From CAYQQJ01 sp964419935 (GTDB lineage: Bacteria > Pseudomonadota > Gammaproteobacteria > Pseudomonadales > Cellvibrionaceae): a DNA stretch of 39,061 nt. This document shows, piece by piece, positions 12,501 through 22,089 of the stretch. The notes beneath the pieces were generated by a model, which was not told the origin of the DNA, searched no databases, and worked only from the letters and a program-made list of their open reading frames with translations. Positions within the stretch are counted from its first letter, which is position 1, and every line of letters starts with the position of its first letter. Made by a program: the position numbers and the translations under genes. The DNA lies in assembly GCA_964419935.1 (NCBI GenBank), contig CAYQQJ010000030.1:1-39061 (forward strand). Direction: 5' to 3'.

Positions 12501-15500
12501 TGCCTTCACGTTCGCCGCCAAAGGTATTTTCGAGGGTGATTTGAAAGGTGGTGGAGGTATTAACACCTTTGATGCGTCCGGCTCTGAGCAAAACCAGAAC
12601 ATTCATGTGAACGGCACGAGTGCGAGTGGCACAAATGTGTACGGGTTCAGCAGTATTATTGGCAACGTGAATACCAATAGCCGGTTAGTGAGTTCAGGAA
12701 CTGCCAACTTATGGTCTATTGGATCCGAAGGCTCGCTGGATCTCTCTGCCGACGGCACCAATGATATAACATTCAGCGGTTTTGCTACGCTGGCCGGCGG
12801 GGATTTGCAGGATACATTCAGGTTCAGTGCTTTGGAGAACGATGTCGCCCGGGTAGAGGGCGGCGCAGGCAGTGCAACAGACATTCTGTACTTGACCGCA
12901 CTCCCGCCAAGTGACGATTTTTCTGTTGGCTTGGACGGCACCGAGCAAAGTGTGAATCTGGTTGTTGAGGGACTTGAACAGTTGCATGGAGGCACGCATA
13001 ACAGTCTTTTAGGTAGCGACGTGGCCACCAACGAGTGGACGATCACTGGCAACAACACCGGCTCTATTAATGGCATTGAGTTTTACAATTTTGGGAACCT
13101 CGTTGGCGGCGCTCAAGTTGATAATTTCAGCTTGGTGGGTTTGAGTGCAAACGTGACCGGCCTTCTGCAGGGCAGTGGTGGCGCAGACACGCTCAACCTG
13201 GAACGTGGGGCGCGGGGGTTCACCGTTAGCCTGGATGCGAACGAACCGGTCAGTGGCGCTATCCGAACTGCGGGCATAGAAGACGTTGTGGCGAGCAGCG
13301 CCTTCACCAATACGTTTATCAGTGGCAACGCGGACGATACATGGGTTATCAGCTCTGCAAACGGTGGCACATTGACCAACACGAACTACCGCTCAGGAAT
13401 CCGGTTCCGTAACTTCAATCACCTCAAAGCCGGCGCTGGCGACGACACCTTCAAGTTTACCAACACTGGTAGCCTCAGCGGCTACATTGACGGTGGCACC
13501 CAAACAACCGGAGGAGGGGATACCGTTGACCTTCGCGAAACGAGCAATATGGAGGTCGTTTTAGGTAGTGCCGGTAATGCCTGGCGCAATATTGAATCCG
13601 TGATTGGGAACGCTAAAGACAGCACGTTGCGAGCCCACGACGAGACCAATACCTGGGTGGTGAATGCACACAACCAGGGCACGCTGAACGGTATTTCATT
13701 TGACGGCTTTGTCAACCTTGTTGGTGGTGGGACGTCTAACACTTTCAATGTAAATGGCGGCTGGGTAGACGGTTATCTCGCTGGCGCCAGTGGCGCCGGT
13801 GCGAGTAATGTCCTGAACGTGATGACTACAACTAGCGCTACCAGAACCCTGGCATTCAACGGTGGCACAGGTGCTACGAACATTGTGAATGTGACAGGCG
13901 GTAGTGACCTACGTGTTGCAACCCATGCAGTTTCGGGCGCTGGTACTGGAGAACTTCGTTACGCGAATCCGGGGTCGCCTTCCTATACGCTACGTGTTAC
14001 AGGTGTTCAACAGATTAATGATGAATCACTGGCTCGTGAACTGGTCGTCAAAGGAGGTGACGGTAACGAAACTTACACGCTCATGGATGCGGGCTACATG
14101 CTTGGCAGCCTGGAGGCTAAATTCAGCAATAAGGTGAACCTGACGGTGGACGCTGAAAACGGGGACGTGGTTTCTGTCGGCGGTCACCTGAGCGTGCCAG
14201 GTACCCTGACTATCGAGAATGCGGCGGTCTATGGTGCTGACAACGATCATTCGCTCAGCGCTCTTATGCTGGTTTTAGATGACGCTAATGCCGTGGGAAC
14301 TGCCGACCAACGTCTAATGCTGAATGTGCTGGATCTATCCATGAGTGATGTCAAGGGGCCTGTCTATCTCGATGCGCAAGGCAGCTTGAACCTCACTCAA
14401 TTTTCTATGGATGGCGATTTTGATCTGATTGTCGAGGACGACTTAACAAGTGATGTCGCTCTTAGCTCGGCTGATGTTCTGAGAGTGGAGTCAAAAGATG
14501 GAAGCATTGCGCTCACTGATCAAGGCAACAACTTGTCTGGCGATCTTTACCTCACGGCAGAGGATAACGTTGATCTGGTGAATGGTGGCGGTACGCGCTT
14601 AATGAGCGTTGTCGCACAAGATCTTACTGTTAACACCACTGGCGCGATTACGGCCGTTGGAGCGATCGAGGTTGGCGGGAATACCACGCTTACCTCTGGC
14701 GGAAGCATTCTGCTTGACCACAAGGACAACCAGCTGGACAGCGTACGCGTCACGGATGCGGATAACGTTACGATTCGCAATTCCGACGAGCTGACGCTGC
14801 AGGGTGTTAATGCCTCCGGCAATGTTGTGACTCATTCGGAAGGTTTGCGAGTGGCTGGTGACATAAAAGCCTCTGGCCTGAACGTATCGGCTAACTCGGG
14901 CGGCGTAACACTTTCCGGAAACGTGGACATTGATCAGACCGTTCAAATCAATGGCGAGGGCATAACCGTCAATAACTCTGTTGTTGCTACTGAGATTCAT
15001 CTCGATGGCGGAGCGTCGGACATTGATGTACTGGCGTCGCTCAGCACTGCCCAGGGACGAGCCGTTGGTCTCAGCGGCCGAGATATCAACCTGACGGGCT
15101 CTCTCACAAGTGGTGGCTCAGCCACTGTCCGTGCTACGGGTGACGTGGATCAGGCTTCCAATATCACTGCCGGATCAGACGTGGCGGTTACCGCCGATGG
15201 AGCTGTGCGTATGGCGACTGGCGTGGAGACACAGGGTAAGTCCGTGAGCTACACCAGTGACAGCGATATGACGCTGCAAAACCTGTTTGCGTCAGGGGAT
15301 ATCATTGTCAATGCGGGTACGGCCGGTATCGATCAGCATGGCGTTATGGATGCGGTCAACAATGTTCGTGTTGAGGGTGGTTCGCTGTCAATGCGCGCGG
15401 GTGGGAGCACCAGTGCGTCAAACGGTACTGTTACTATCAACACCAGCGGCGTTACGGAACTTCGCCAGTTGCAGGCCCATGAGCAAGTGTCGGTAAATGT

Positions 15501-16551
15501 CAGTGGCGGGGAGCTGGTGATACACGAATCCATAACCTCCACACATAATGCGGTTGCTTTGACAGCAACGGGTAACGTTTCTCAGGAAGCGGAGCTCTCC
15601 GGTTTCTCGGGCGTAGCAGTGGAATCTGACTCCGGCAGTGTTCACCAGCGCGCGGACATCGCTGCCAGCTCCGGGAATGTGTTTGTATCCGCCGGCGGAA
15701 AAGTGACAATGGGCGAGAGTACTCGGGCAACAGCCACCGACGGAGATATCGATTATGTCGCCCAGACGGATCTGGAGGTTGCTGCGCTTGAAGCATCCGA
15801 TACCGTAAAACTCACTGCCGGTAAGGGCGAAATCTCGCAGGTCGCAGGCGTTGTTCATGCTCAACGTCTGGAGGCAAAATCGAATGCAGGCGTCTCGCAA
15901 GCCGGGGGAAGTTACTTACAGAGCGAAGTATCCCAACTGGCACTGAGTAACCAGACCGGTGAAGTTCTTATTGAGAATAATGGTCCCATACTGGTTGAAA
16001 AACTGCGCAATAACGGCGATATCAGCATCGTTAATAATGGCGATTTAACTTTGGATACCGCAATAGGTACCCCTTATAAGCAGGGGGAGACGGATGCTAA
16101 CGTGGCGGGCGGTACGGCGAACGCAAATTATGATCTTGGTACGTTGAACATTCGAGTCAACAACGGCAGCCTGCTTGCTACTGGCGTGGCAGATGCGTCG
16201 TCCCCGGATATCGTCGGTTTCAGTGCTGGTCTTATCGCCACTGAAGGTACTATCGGATCCAGGACTCGCCCACTGGTAATATACACGCAGGATACGTTGT
16301 TCATTGAAGGTATCACCAGTTGGCAGCCCATCTGGGCATTCAATGCCCGTCCTCGAATCGTGCAAAATGCTTCAACCATTCAGTCAGACTTACAAGAGCT
16401 TATTAATGTCGCCAGCGAACAAATGGTGGAAGTCGAGAGCCTGAAGGACCTGGACCCGGCGATCTTTGCGAATATCACCAATTTTTTCTACAACGATATA
16501 TCGGTGCTGTTACCAAGCGATCAGCGGTACGACGATGAAGAGCTCTATTAA
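569..16551 (+). CDS. Giant TpsA-family filamentous adhesin (two-partner secretion), interrupted by an assembly gap
   Basis: Likely a secreted surface adhesin exported by the TpsB protein encoded next. Residues 1-45 form a long signal peptide with a basic n-region (YSRRRLYLAILAAS) and probable cleavage near VEAG. A TPS/haemagglutination-activity domain follows (about 45-290), including NVVLVNPHGVFFG, the counterpart of the NPNGI motif. Residues to about 2,120 are beta-helical filament repeats. From about nt 6950 to 13900 there are roughly 28 modules of the type [AS]NxWxI ... LxGGxxxDxF ... GGxGDD. The region from 13900 onward returns to filament-like repeats and ends in an acidic DDEELY tail. 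A run of 100 N (9006-9105) breaks the frame: upstream sequence reads in frame 2 and downstream in frame 1 directly from 9106, so this is one gene and the frame change is an artefact of unknown gap length. At least 2,812 + 2,481 codons are seen. GGxGxD motifs are RTX-like but not in regular nonapeptide arrays. Confidence 0.9.
2690..3440 (+). repeat. Internal duplication in the adhesin, copy A
   Basis: This segment reads as WFNALGVMS, NFVVGADPDSA, TSFTNYF, FNFNDSGPRTSDG and DIYTAGGNF in order. It is matched in the same order by a second copy at about 4333-5095. The unit is about 250 residues, offset by about 1.65 kb. Copies have diverged at many positions, so the duplication is not recent. Confidence 0.75.
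4333..5095 (+). repeat. Internal duplication in the adhesin, copy B
   Basis: This is the partner of the segment at 2690-3440. It reads WFNNAAAIE, NFIVGGDRDPA, NSFTNIF, FNFNDTGPRTADG and DIYTAGGNF, with a longer linker after the second motif. Confidence 0.75.
9006..9105. other. Assembly gap (100 N) inside adhesin repeats
   Basis: Exactly 100 N, the usual placeholder for a gap of unknown size. The modules on each side are paralogous (before: SLYGGTF, DTLTGANTANTW, GTANDDFTV; after: SLYGGTF, DTLSGANTANTW, GNADDNFTV), which suggests that near-identical repeats broke the assembly. The true adhesin length therefore cannot be read here. Confidence 0.97.
9712..11130 (+). repeat. Tandem 318-bp repeats in the adhesin
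   Basis: Units begin at the D-[TS]-L-x-G-R motif at 9712, 10030, 10348, 10666 and 10972. The first three are exactly 318 bp (106 residues), the fourth is 306 bp, and the fifth is partial. Each unit holds two half-modules: one with NQANRW, FTGMENLTGG, SGYVTG and GGGGDD, the other with GSNSWVLTG and GGSGSD. DNA similarity between units is clearly higher than in the older modules around them, indicating recent expansion. Confidence 0.88.
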
Positions 16552-16615
16552 TGAACATTTCCCGCCGTTTTTCATAATGATTCTAATAAGCTTGTGTAGT
16601 TTATAAAGGTAAAAA

Positions 16616-18520
16616 ATGAAGCTTTTTCAACCTCAATCCACCGCCATGGTGTTCTTTCTGGTGGCAGCTTTTGTGTTTGGTGCCAAGGATGTTCACAGCT
16701 CGCCAATTATAGAAATGCCTGACACCACTGAAGTTCCGGAGCTGGAAACCGGTAGTGCTTTGATGGACATGGATATTCCCAGCGTTCGAGAGCGCAGCCC
16801 AGACCCAATGGCCGGGCCGCGTTTGAACGTCAAGGAATTTCGTGTACAGGGGTTGGTAGAATATCCCGAACTGGGCATTTCGCGAGCGGAGATCATCGAG
16901 CGTGTGGAAGCACTTCGCTTTGACTTGATGGAAGAAGGAAAGCTTCTTGATTCCGGGTACACCCTCAGCGAGCTCGGAGAACTTTCGGATCTTCTGGGCG
17001 AAATTGAAGATGAAACGACGATTGAGCACGTCGGGCCAATTGAAGTGCAGCGCTTGGTTTTTCTTGTGCGTGAACAGCGACGGGAACGCGGCATTACGCT
17101 TGGCATGATAGAAATGGTGGCGGACACTATCACCCGGTACTATCGCGAGCGCGGCTTTGTTCTAGCCAAAGCGTTCATCCCACAACAACATGTGCGGGAT
17201 GGCGTTGTTACGCTAACCCTTCTGCTCGGCGAACTGGGCGAGGTGGTGGTTCATAATAACGACGACTATTCCGAGTCTCGGATTCAGGACATATTCAAAG
17301 GTGCGATGGGGGAGCCTATTACCGCCCAGCGCATGGAGGAATATCTTTATTTTGTAAACGATTTGCCAGGATTGTCGGCGCAAGGTTTTTTTGAAGCAGG
17401 AAGTCAAGTCGGCGATAGCCGGCTCAATGTGAACGTCCTGGATGAACGTTGGTATGACGCGAGCCTCCGGATGGACAACCATGGCTCAGAGAGTTCAGGA
17501 GAATATCGATTATATGCTGATTTTCTGTTCAATAATCCACTGGGGATAGGGGATCAGGTCCATCTGGCAATATTGAACTCCTTTCAGCCGGACAATTCAC
17601 TTTATGGGTCTTTCCGCTATAACACGCACCTCTTCAGTCCCCGGCTGCGCCTCTCCCTGGGGTTCTCCAATAACGACTTTGCGGTGACCGGTAATGATTC
17701 TCAACCGTTCGGTGACTTGGGTATTACGGGTCGTTCCCGTGTAGCGGATTTTTCCACCACCTATATTCTGAAGCGTAGCCGCGCCAAAAATCACAAGCTC
17801 GGGATACGAATCTCTCAAATTGAATCGGTCATCGAATCCGAATTGGTGCCAGGTATAGGACTAACCGATGAGGTTCAGAACATGGAAGCGTTTTACGAAT
17901 TTGATACGCTGAATCAGAAAAGCCGAACCTTGCATCAAGCGAGGATGGCCTTTACGTCCAGTAAATTCGTTGCCGGGGCAGATGTGGGGCAAGATGATAA
18001 TCCCTGGATTCTGAATCTGAACTATTCATTGCTAACGTTTCTGGATGTACCGCTATTATCGCTGAATAGTCGTGCGATTCTACAGAGTTCATTGCAATAC
18101 TCTGGCACGTCATTGTCGTCAATCAATCGGTTTTCTCTTGCGGGTCCTACCAAAGCGAGAGGTTTTATTATCAATGAGTTTTATGCCGACGATGGATTAT
18201 CACTCTCGGCAGACTGGGTTTTTCCGGGTCCGGCATTTGGCGGGGTTCAAATCGCGGGTAGATCGTTAAGTGAAGTTGTGCAGCCGTTTGTTTTTGTCGA
18301 TGCGGGATATGGAATGAACCATTCGCTCGTAGACGGGAAAGATGACACAAACGCTTATTTGAGCGACATCGGTGTTGGTCTTAAACTTAGCTATGGTGCC
18401 GGTTTGCGGGCGAACATAACGTTGGCAAAGCCTCTGTCTGCGGAGATTACGTCTGGAACTGATGTCAGGGAGCCGGATAAAAGTATGAAGTTATATTTTG
18501 ATATCCAATATAGTTTCTAA
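16616..18520 (+). CDS. TpsB outer-membrane transporter (ShlB/FhaC/HecB family)
   Basis: Partner pore that exports the upstream giant adhesin across the outer membrane. The 634-residue product is a little longer than the usual 550-600. It has a signal peptide (FFLVAAFVFGAKDVHS), a spacer, and a first POTRA-type segment starting at FRVQGL that is interrupted by an unusual acidic insertion (about 85-140). A second POTRA follows (about 160-275: YYRERGFVLAKAFIPQQ, GVVTLTLLLGELGEVVVHN). The rest is a 16-stranded beta-barrel domain beginning near DASLRMDNHGSESSGEYR. The Omp85/TpsB loop-6 signature is seen as ARGF with Arg515. The last residue is Phe in YFDIQYSF, the expected BAM signal. It begins 64 bases after the adhesin stop with an AAAGGT ribosome site, so the two form a tpsA-tpsB operon. 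Confidence 0.92.
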   Translation: MKLFQPQSTAMVFFLVAAFVFGAKDVHSSPIIEMPDTTEVPELETGSALMDMDIPSVRERSPDPMAGPRLNVKEFRVQGLVEYPELGISRAEIIERVEALRFDLMEEGKLLDSGYTLSELGELSDLLGEIEDETTIEHVGPIEVQRLVFLVREQRRERGITLGMIEMVADTITRYYRERGFVLAKAFIPQQHVRDGVVTLTLLLGELGEVVVHNNDDYSESRIQDIFKGAMGEPITAQRMEEYLYFVNDLPGLSAQGFFEAGSQVGDSRLNVNVLDERWYDASLRMDNHGSESSGEYRLYADFLFNNPLGIGDQVHLAILNSFQPDNSLYGSFRYNTHLFSPRLRLSLGFSNNDFAVTGNDSQPFGDLGITGRSRVADFSTTYILKRSRAKNHKLGIRISQIESVIESELVPGIGLTDEVQNMEAFYEFDTLNQKSRTLHQARMAFTSSKFVAGADVGQDDNPWILNLNYSLLTFLDVPLLSLNSRAILQSSLQYSGTSLSSINRFSLAGPTKARGFIINEFYADDGLSLSADWVFPGPAFGGVQIAGRSLSEVVQPFVFVDAGYGMNHSLVDGKDDTNAYLSDIGVGLKLSYGAGLRANITLAKPLSAEITSGTDVREPDKSMKLYFDIQYSF

Positions 18521-18823
18521 GGTCTGCCCCACTGCCAATCAGTAGTGAAGTGTGACGTGCGTCTCATTTGTGGCGCGTAAAAGCCTGGATGTAACGGTAT
18601 TCTGTTTTTGGTGGTTTTCGCTTCTCAGTTTTTTCCAGAGTTTGTACAGGAAACTGATGTAAATATTACTTTTGATCGTTGTAGAGGCTGCCATTTTCGG
18701 ATATTATCAGCACGCACATTGCATATGGCTGTGTGGTCTTCGAAGCTGAGATGGGATAGTTACTGGAAGGTAACATTCCTCTAGTAGCGATAATAAAACT
18801 AAGCAAGAAACAGGAGAAAGTAG
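18521..18823. other. Intergenic region between the adhesin operon and hcp
   Basis: 303 bases without a convincing gene. It separates the adhesin operon from the T6SS island and holds a candidate sigma-70 promoter for hcp (18679-18707) and the hcp ribosome site (AGGAGA, 18812-18817, six bases before the ATG). No clear intrinsic terminator after tpsB and no clear sigma-54 -24/-12 pair were found by eye. Confidence 0.6.
18679..18707 (+). promoter_or_regulatory. Candidate sigma-70 promoter for hcp
   Basis: TTGTAG (18679-18684) and TATTAT (18702-18707, five of six consensus bases) are separated by exactly 17 bases. The -10 box lies 116 bases before the hcp ATG, leaving a long leader. The -35 match is only three of six, so an activator may be needed. 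Confidence 0.4.
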
Positions 18824-19306
18824 ATGGCAATTTATTTGGAATACGAAGGCATCAAAGGGAATGTGACTGCTGATGGTTATAAAGACCATATCTCTGTTGA
18901 TAGTGTCCAGTTCGGCGTTGGTCGTGGCATTTCAATGGAGCCGGGCAACCTCTCAAACCGCGAAGCAACTCGCCCAACAATCAGTGAAATTACTGTGACT
19001 AAGCCGGCTGATACTTCAGCTACTGCTTTGTTCAAAGAATCGGTAACAGGTTCTGCTGGTAAGAAAGTCGTCATCAAGTTTGTTCAGACCGGCGCTGATA
19101 AAGTGGTCGAGTTCATGACTTACACTTTGGAAGATGTGCTCGTGAGTGGATACTCCGTGTCTGCAAGCGGCGAGAGCGATCCCATTGAATCAATCTCCCT
19201 GAGCTTCGCCAAGATCATGGTTAACTACAACGACTTTGATAAGAGCAATAAATCAGCAAATCCGCAACGCGTGGGTTACGACCTTACGACCGCCAAGCCT
19301 TTGTAA
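18824..19306 (+). CDS. hcp: Hcp, T6SS tube protein
   Basis: Hcp hexamers stack into the inner tube of the T6SS and are secreted; they can also carry small effectors. The 160-residue product has the standard length and the typical start MAIYLEYEGIKGNV, the central ITVTKPADTSATALFKES segment and the IESISLSFAKI strand of the Hcp1 family (TssD). There is no C-terminal extension, so this is not an evolved Hcp carrying a toxin. The start is supported by a strong AGGAGA site six bases upstream. A terminator follows directly, so hcp can be expressed at a higher level than the vgrG operon behind it. No TssB/C/K/F sheath or baseplate genes are in the window, so this Hcp must use an apparatus encoded elsewhere. 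Confidence 0.95.
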   Translation: MAIYLEYEGIKGNVTADGYKDHISVDSVQFGVGRGISMEPGNLSNREATRPTISEITVTKPADTSATALFKESVTGSAGKKVVIKFVQTGADKVVEFMTYTLEDVLVSGYSVSASGESDPIESISLSFAKIMVNYNDFDKSNKSANPQRVGYDLTTAKPL

Positions 19307-19328
19307 AAATTGGTTTAGCCTGCAATTC

Positions 19329-19366
19329 ACAACCACTCCTGGGTTCAAAAACCTTCGAGTGGTTGT
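19329..19366 (+). terminator. Intrinsic terminator after hcp
   Basis: ACAACCACTC (19329-19338) pairs perfectly with GAGTGGTTGT (19357-19366). The 18-base loop can form an additional GGTT/AACC stem, and TTT follows. It lies 22 bases after the hcp stop. Partial termination here would uncouple hcp from vgrG. Confidence 0.7.
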
Positions 19367-19466
19367 TTTCCGCTATACCCGGCGAATCATACGACCCTCC
19401 GTGCTGTTTCGCTGCAAGGATGATCCGGCATCGCATCGTCGAGTGCCATTCTGAGGTTTGTTCGTT

Positions 19467-21473
19467 ATGGGTCAGATTACTCAAGAAAACCGTTTAATAT
19501 CAATTACTGACTTCTCTCTAGGACAAGACACTTTTCTGATGACCTCATTTGTAGGTCGCGAATATATATCCGAAATCTTTGAGTTCGAAATTGAAGTTCT
19601 CTCGGAGAACCTGGCCGTCTCCCCAGAAAACGTTGTGGGTAAATCCGGAACGGTAACCGTACAAGATGAGCAGGGACGGAAGTTCAACGGGTTTATCAAG
19701 TCTTTTTCCTTCGGTGAAATTCAGGTCGATAATCTCCGACAGTACAGGATGATTATGGTCCCTTGGTTGTGGTTTTTAACACAAACCAATAACCACCGAA
19801 TTTTTCAGGAAATGAATACAAAGGATATCGTTTCCCAGGTATTCAGTAAGCTCGGATTTACGGACTTCGAGTTCCGTGCAAAGGGTGGCACGGTGCGGGA
19901 GTACTGCATTCAGCACAATGAGACCGACTTTAACTTCGTTTCCCGGCTTCTCGAAGAGGATGGCATTGCCTACTTCTTCGAACATAGTGACGACAAGCAT
20001 AAGCTGATACTCGTCGACCAGCAGAACGCCTATGAGGAACTCCCCGAGACAGATATTGAGTACTCCAAAGGAAGTGCTCCACATTCGCAAATATCATCCT
20101 GGGAGCATGAGTACCTGTTCAAGAAAGGAAGTTGGACTCTCAACGATTACAATTTCAAAGAGCCGTTGAAAGATCTCCAGGCGGGAACCAAAACCAAGAG
20201 CCCATTCGCAAAGAATGCCAGTTATGAGCATTACGAGTACCCCGGTCTATATGAAAGCAGCTTGGGTAGCGACCTTGTAAAGATTCGGTTGGAAGCGGAA
20301 GAGGTTGAGTGTAATACCGTTAGGGCTACGAGCGACTGCAGCAGCTTTTTCGCGGGGGGAAAGTTCAAACTTGCCAAGCATGAAGCTGGATCGGAGAAAG
20401 GTTCTTACATTATTCTCGGGATAGAGCACAATATCAAAGATGGTACTCACCACGCCGGTGGATCCAACTCTGCCAGCTATAGCAACAGCTTTGTCTGTAT
20501 TCCTGATGATGTTCATTTTCGGCCGGAAAACCGCCATGTAAAACCTTATATGCGCGGGCCACAATCCGCGGTTGTAGTCGGTCCCGCCGGTGAGGAAATC
20601 TATATAGATGAACACAACCGCATAAAGGTGCAGTTTCACTGGGATCGTGACGGAAAGCAGGATGAGAATAGCTCCTGCTATTTGCGCGTCGTACAAAGCT
20701 GGGCCGGTAACCAATGGGGTTCTTCATTTATTCCTCGCATTGGCCATGAGGTTATTGTTAATTTCATGGACGGTGATCCCGATCGCCCTCTAGTTACAGG
20801 GTCTGTCTACAACGGCAAAAACAAGCCCGTTTACAGCTCAAAAACCCAAAGCGGTGTCAAAACCCGGTCAACAAAAGGTGGTGACGCCACCAACTTCAAT
20901 GAACTTCGTTTTGAAGACAAAAAAGATGCCGAGCAGATTTACCTGCATGCTGAGAAAGATTTTGATACGCAGGTTGAAAATAACCAAACGCTGACGGTCG
21001 ATAATGATCGGACTAAGACTGTTGGTAATAACGAAAACTCGACCATAGCGAAAGACCGCAACAAAACCGTTAATAACAACCAAACTGAGTCCATAGCTAA
21101 GAACAAGACGATTGATGTCGGAGAGAATCATTCCGAAACTATCGGCAAAGACATGTCTTTAAGCGTGGGCAAAAATATTTCCATTGATATCGGCAATAAC
21201 CACACCGAGACAATCGCAAAGAACATGACGGTGACGGTATCTGGCGATCTAAGCGAAACCGTTGAAGGCAAGTATGTTGAGAGTGTGACCAAGGATTACG
21301 GACTGAAGGCGAAGACAATTACGCTGCAGGCCGATGACCAGATTGCGCTGAAAACTGGCTCTGCTTCCATAGTTATGAAGAAAAACGGCGATATTACGAT
21401 CAGCGGCAAGAATATCAACGTCAAAGGCAGTGGCAACATTGTTATAAAAGGCAGCAAGGTCAGTACTAACTAG
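19467..21473 (+). CDS. vgrG: VgrG, T6SS spike protein
   Basis: Trimeric spike at the tip of the Hcp tube (TssI). The 668-residue product has the gp27-like N-terminal part (ISITDFSLGQDTFLMTSFVG to about residue 370), the gp5-like OB fold with YIDEHNRIKVQFHWDRDG and RIGHEVIVNFMDGDPDRP, and a C-terminal triple beta-helix. The helix consists of many short repeats of the NNxTxTVxxD and GKNxSxxIGNN type and ends with IALKTGSASIVMKKNGDI. There is no extra C-terminal effector domain, so cargo must bind non-covalently. ATG at 19467 is preferred over an upstream in-frame TTG at 19458 because the GAGG site at 19453-19456 is 10 bases before the ATG but only one base before the TTG. It opens the operon that runs on to the effector. 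Confidence 0.95.
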   Translation: MGQITQENRLISITDFSLGQDTFLMTSFVGREYISEIFEFEIEVLSENLAVSPENVVGKSGTVTVQDEQGRKFNGFIKSFSFGEIQVDNLRQYRMIMVPWLWFLTQTNNHRIFQEMNTKDIVSQVFSKLGFTDFEFRAKGGTVREYCIQHNETDFNFVSRLLEEDGIAYFFEHSDDKHKLILVDQQNAYEELPETDIEYSKGSAPHSQISSWEHEYLFKKGSWTLNDYNFKEPLKDLQAGTKTKSPFAKNASYEHYEYPGLYESSLGSDLVKIRLEAEEVECNTVRATSDCSSFFAGGKFKLAKHEAGSEKGSYIILGIEHNIKDGTHHAGGSNSASYSNSFVCIPDDVHFRPENRHVKPYMRGPQSAVVVGPAGEEIYIDEHNRIKVQFHWDRDGKQDENSSCYLRVVQSWAGNQWGSSFIPRIGHEVIVNFMDGDPDRPLVTGSVYNGKNKPVYSSKTQSGVKTRSTKGGDATNFNELRFEDKKDAEQIYLHAEKDFDTQVENNQTLTVDNDRTKTVGNNENSTIAKDRNKTVNNNQTESIAKNKTIDVGENHSETIGKDMSLSVGKNISIDIGNNHTETIAKNMTVTVSGDLSETVEGKYVESVTKDYGLKAKTITLQADDQIALKTGSASIVMKKNGDITISGKNINVKGSGNIVIKGSKVSTN

Positions 21474-21481
21474 AGTAATTT

Positions 21482-22048
21482 ATGGCAGTTTTTGAAACCC
21501 ATATGAGCGCCGCATTAGCCTCCGAACAGGAGACTGGACAGAGTGCGCCAGGGGAAATCGTGTTAGGCAATATTACAGGTATCGACGATGCCGGTCAGCC
21601 GCTGGTAGATTTTGACGGTTGTCTCTGTAATAGTCCCATTCCGGCATTGTCAACTGTGCCTGTTACTCGCAGTGAGATTGGTAGAACTGTGGCACTGCTA
21701 TTCGCCAGGGGGGATCAGAATCACCCTGTTATTATGGGGTTGATTCATAACCCTCTCTACTCGATTATCGACACGACCACGGCGCGCGCTGAGGAAGAGG
21801 CCGAGGTGTCCGATCAGCCGAACTTGGAGCCGGTGAGTGCAGCGTTACCTGGAACAGGTGTTGAGCAGGCAGCGCAGGTAGATGGCGAACGAGTGGTTAT
21901 CGAAGGCAAGAAAGAAATCATGCTCAAATGTGGAGATGCGAGCATAACCTTAACCAGTGCTGGCAAGGTTATTATTCGAGGAAAGTACCTTCTAAACCGG
22001 TCCAGTGGTGTTAATCGAATTATGGGTGGTTCAGTTCAGGTGAACTGA
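21482..22048 (+). CDS. DUF6484-domain T6SS accessory protein
   Basis: The 188-residue protein lies eight bases after the vgrG stop. Residues about 25-95 (IVLGNITGIDDAGQPLVDFD, VALLFARGDQNHPVIMGLIH) match the DUF6484 pattern, a small beta-rich domain commonly encoded beside vgrG. A low-complexity acidic linker follows. The C-terminal 45 residues (IMLKCGDASITLTSAGKVII ... VNRIMGGSVQVN) strongly resemble the last segment of the VgrG beta-helix encoded just upstream (IALKTGSASIVMKKNGDITI ... GNIVIKGSKVSTN). This suggests that it stacks on, or competes for, the spike tip. The exact role in T6SS is not established; a loading or tip-adaptor function is inferred from position and this resemblance. 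There is no signal peptide and it is cytoplasmic before secretion. Confidence 0.8.
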   Translation: MAVFETHMSAALASEQETGQSAPGEIVLGNITGIDDAGQPLVDFDGCLCNSPIPALSTVPVTRSEIGRTVALLFARGDQNHPVIMGLIHNPLYSIIDTTTARAEEEAEVSDQPNLEPVSAALPGTGVEQAAQVDGERVVIEGKKEIMLKCGDASITLTSAGKVIIRGKYLLNRSSGVNRIMGGSVQVN

Positions 22049-22089
22049 CCGATACCTGTTGCTGCTTCGAATTAAATGAGGTTGATAAC

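Noticed and set aside
6950..13900. A true RTX toxin
   Set aside because: GGxGxD motifs are spaced far apart within larger modules rather than in consecutive nonapeptides, and the N-terminus is a clear TPS domain, pointing to TpsB export.
9202..16551. A separate second giant gene starting at 9202
   Set aside because: The frame is open back to the assembly gap at 9106 and continues the same repeat type; there is no ribosome site or signal peptide at 9202.
18521..18823. A sigma-54 promoter before hcp
   Set aside because: No GG-N10-GC pair with a fitting -24/-12 context could be found by eye.
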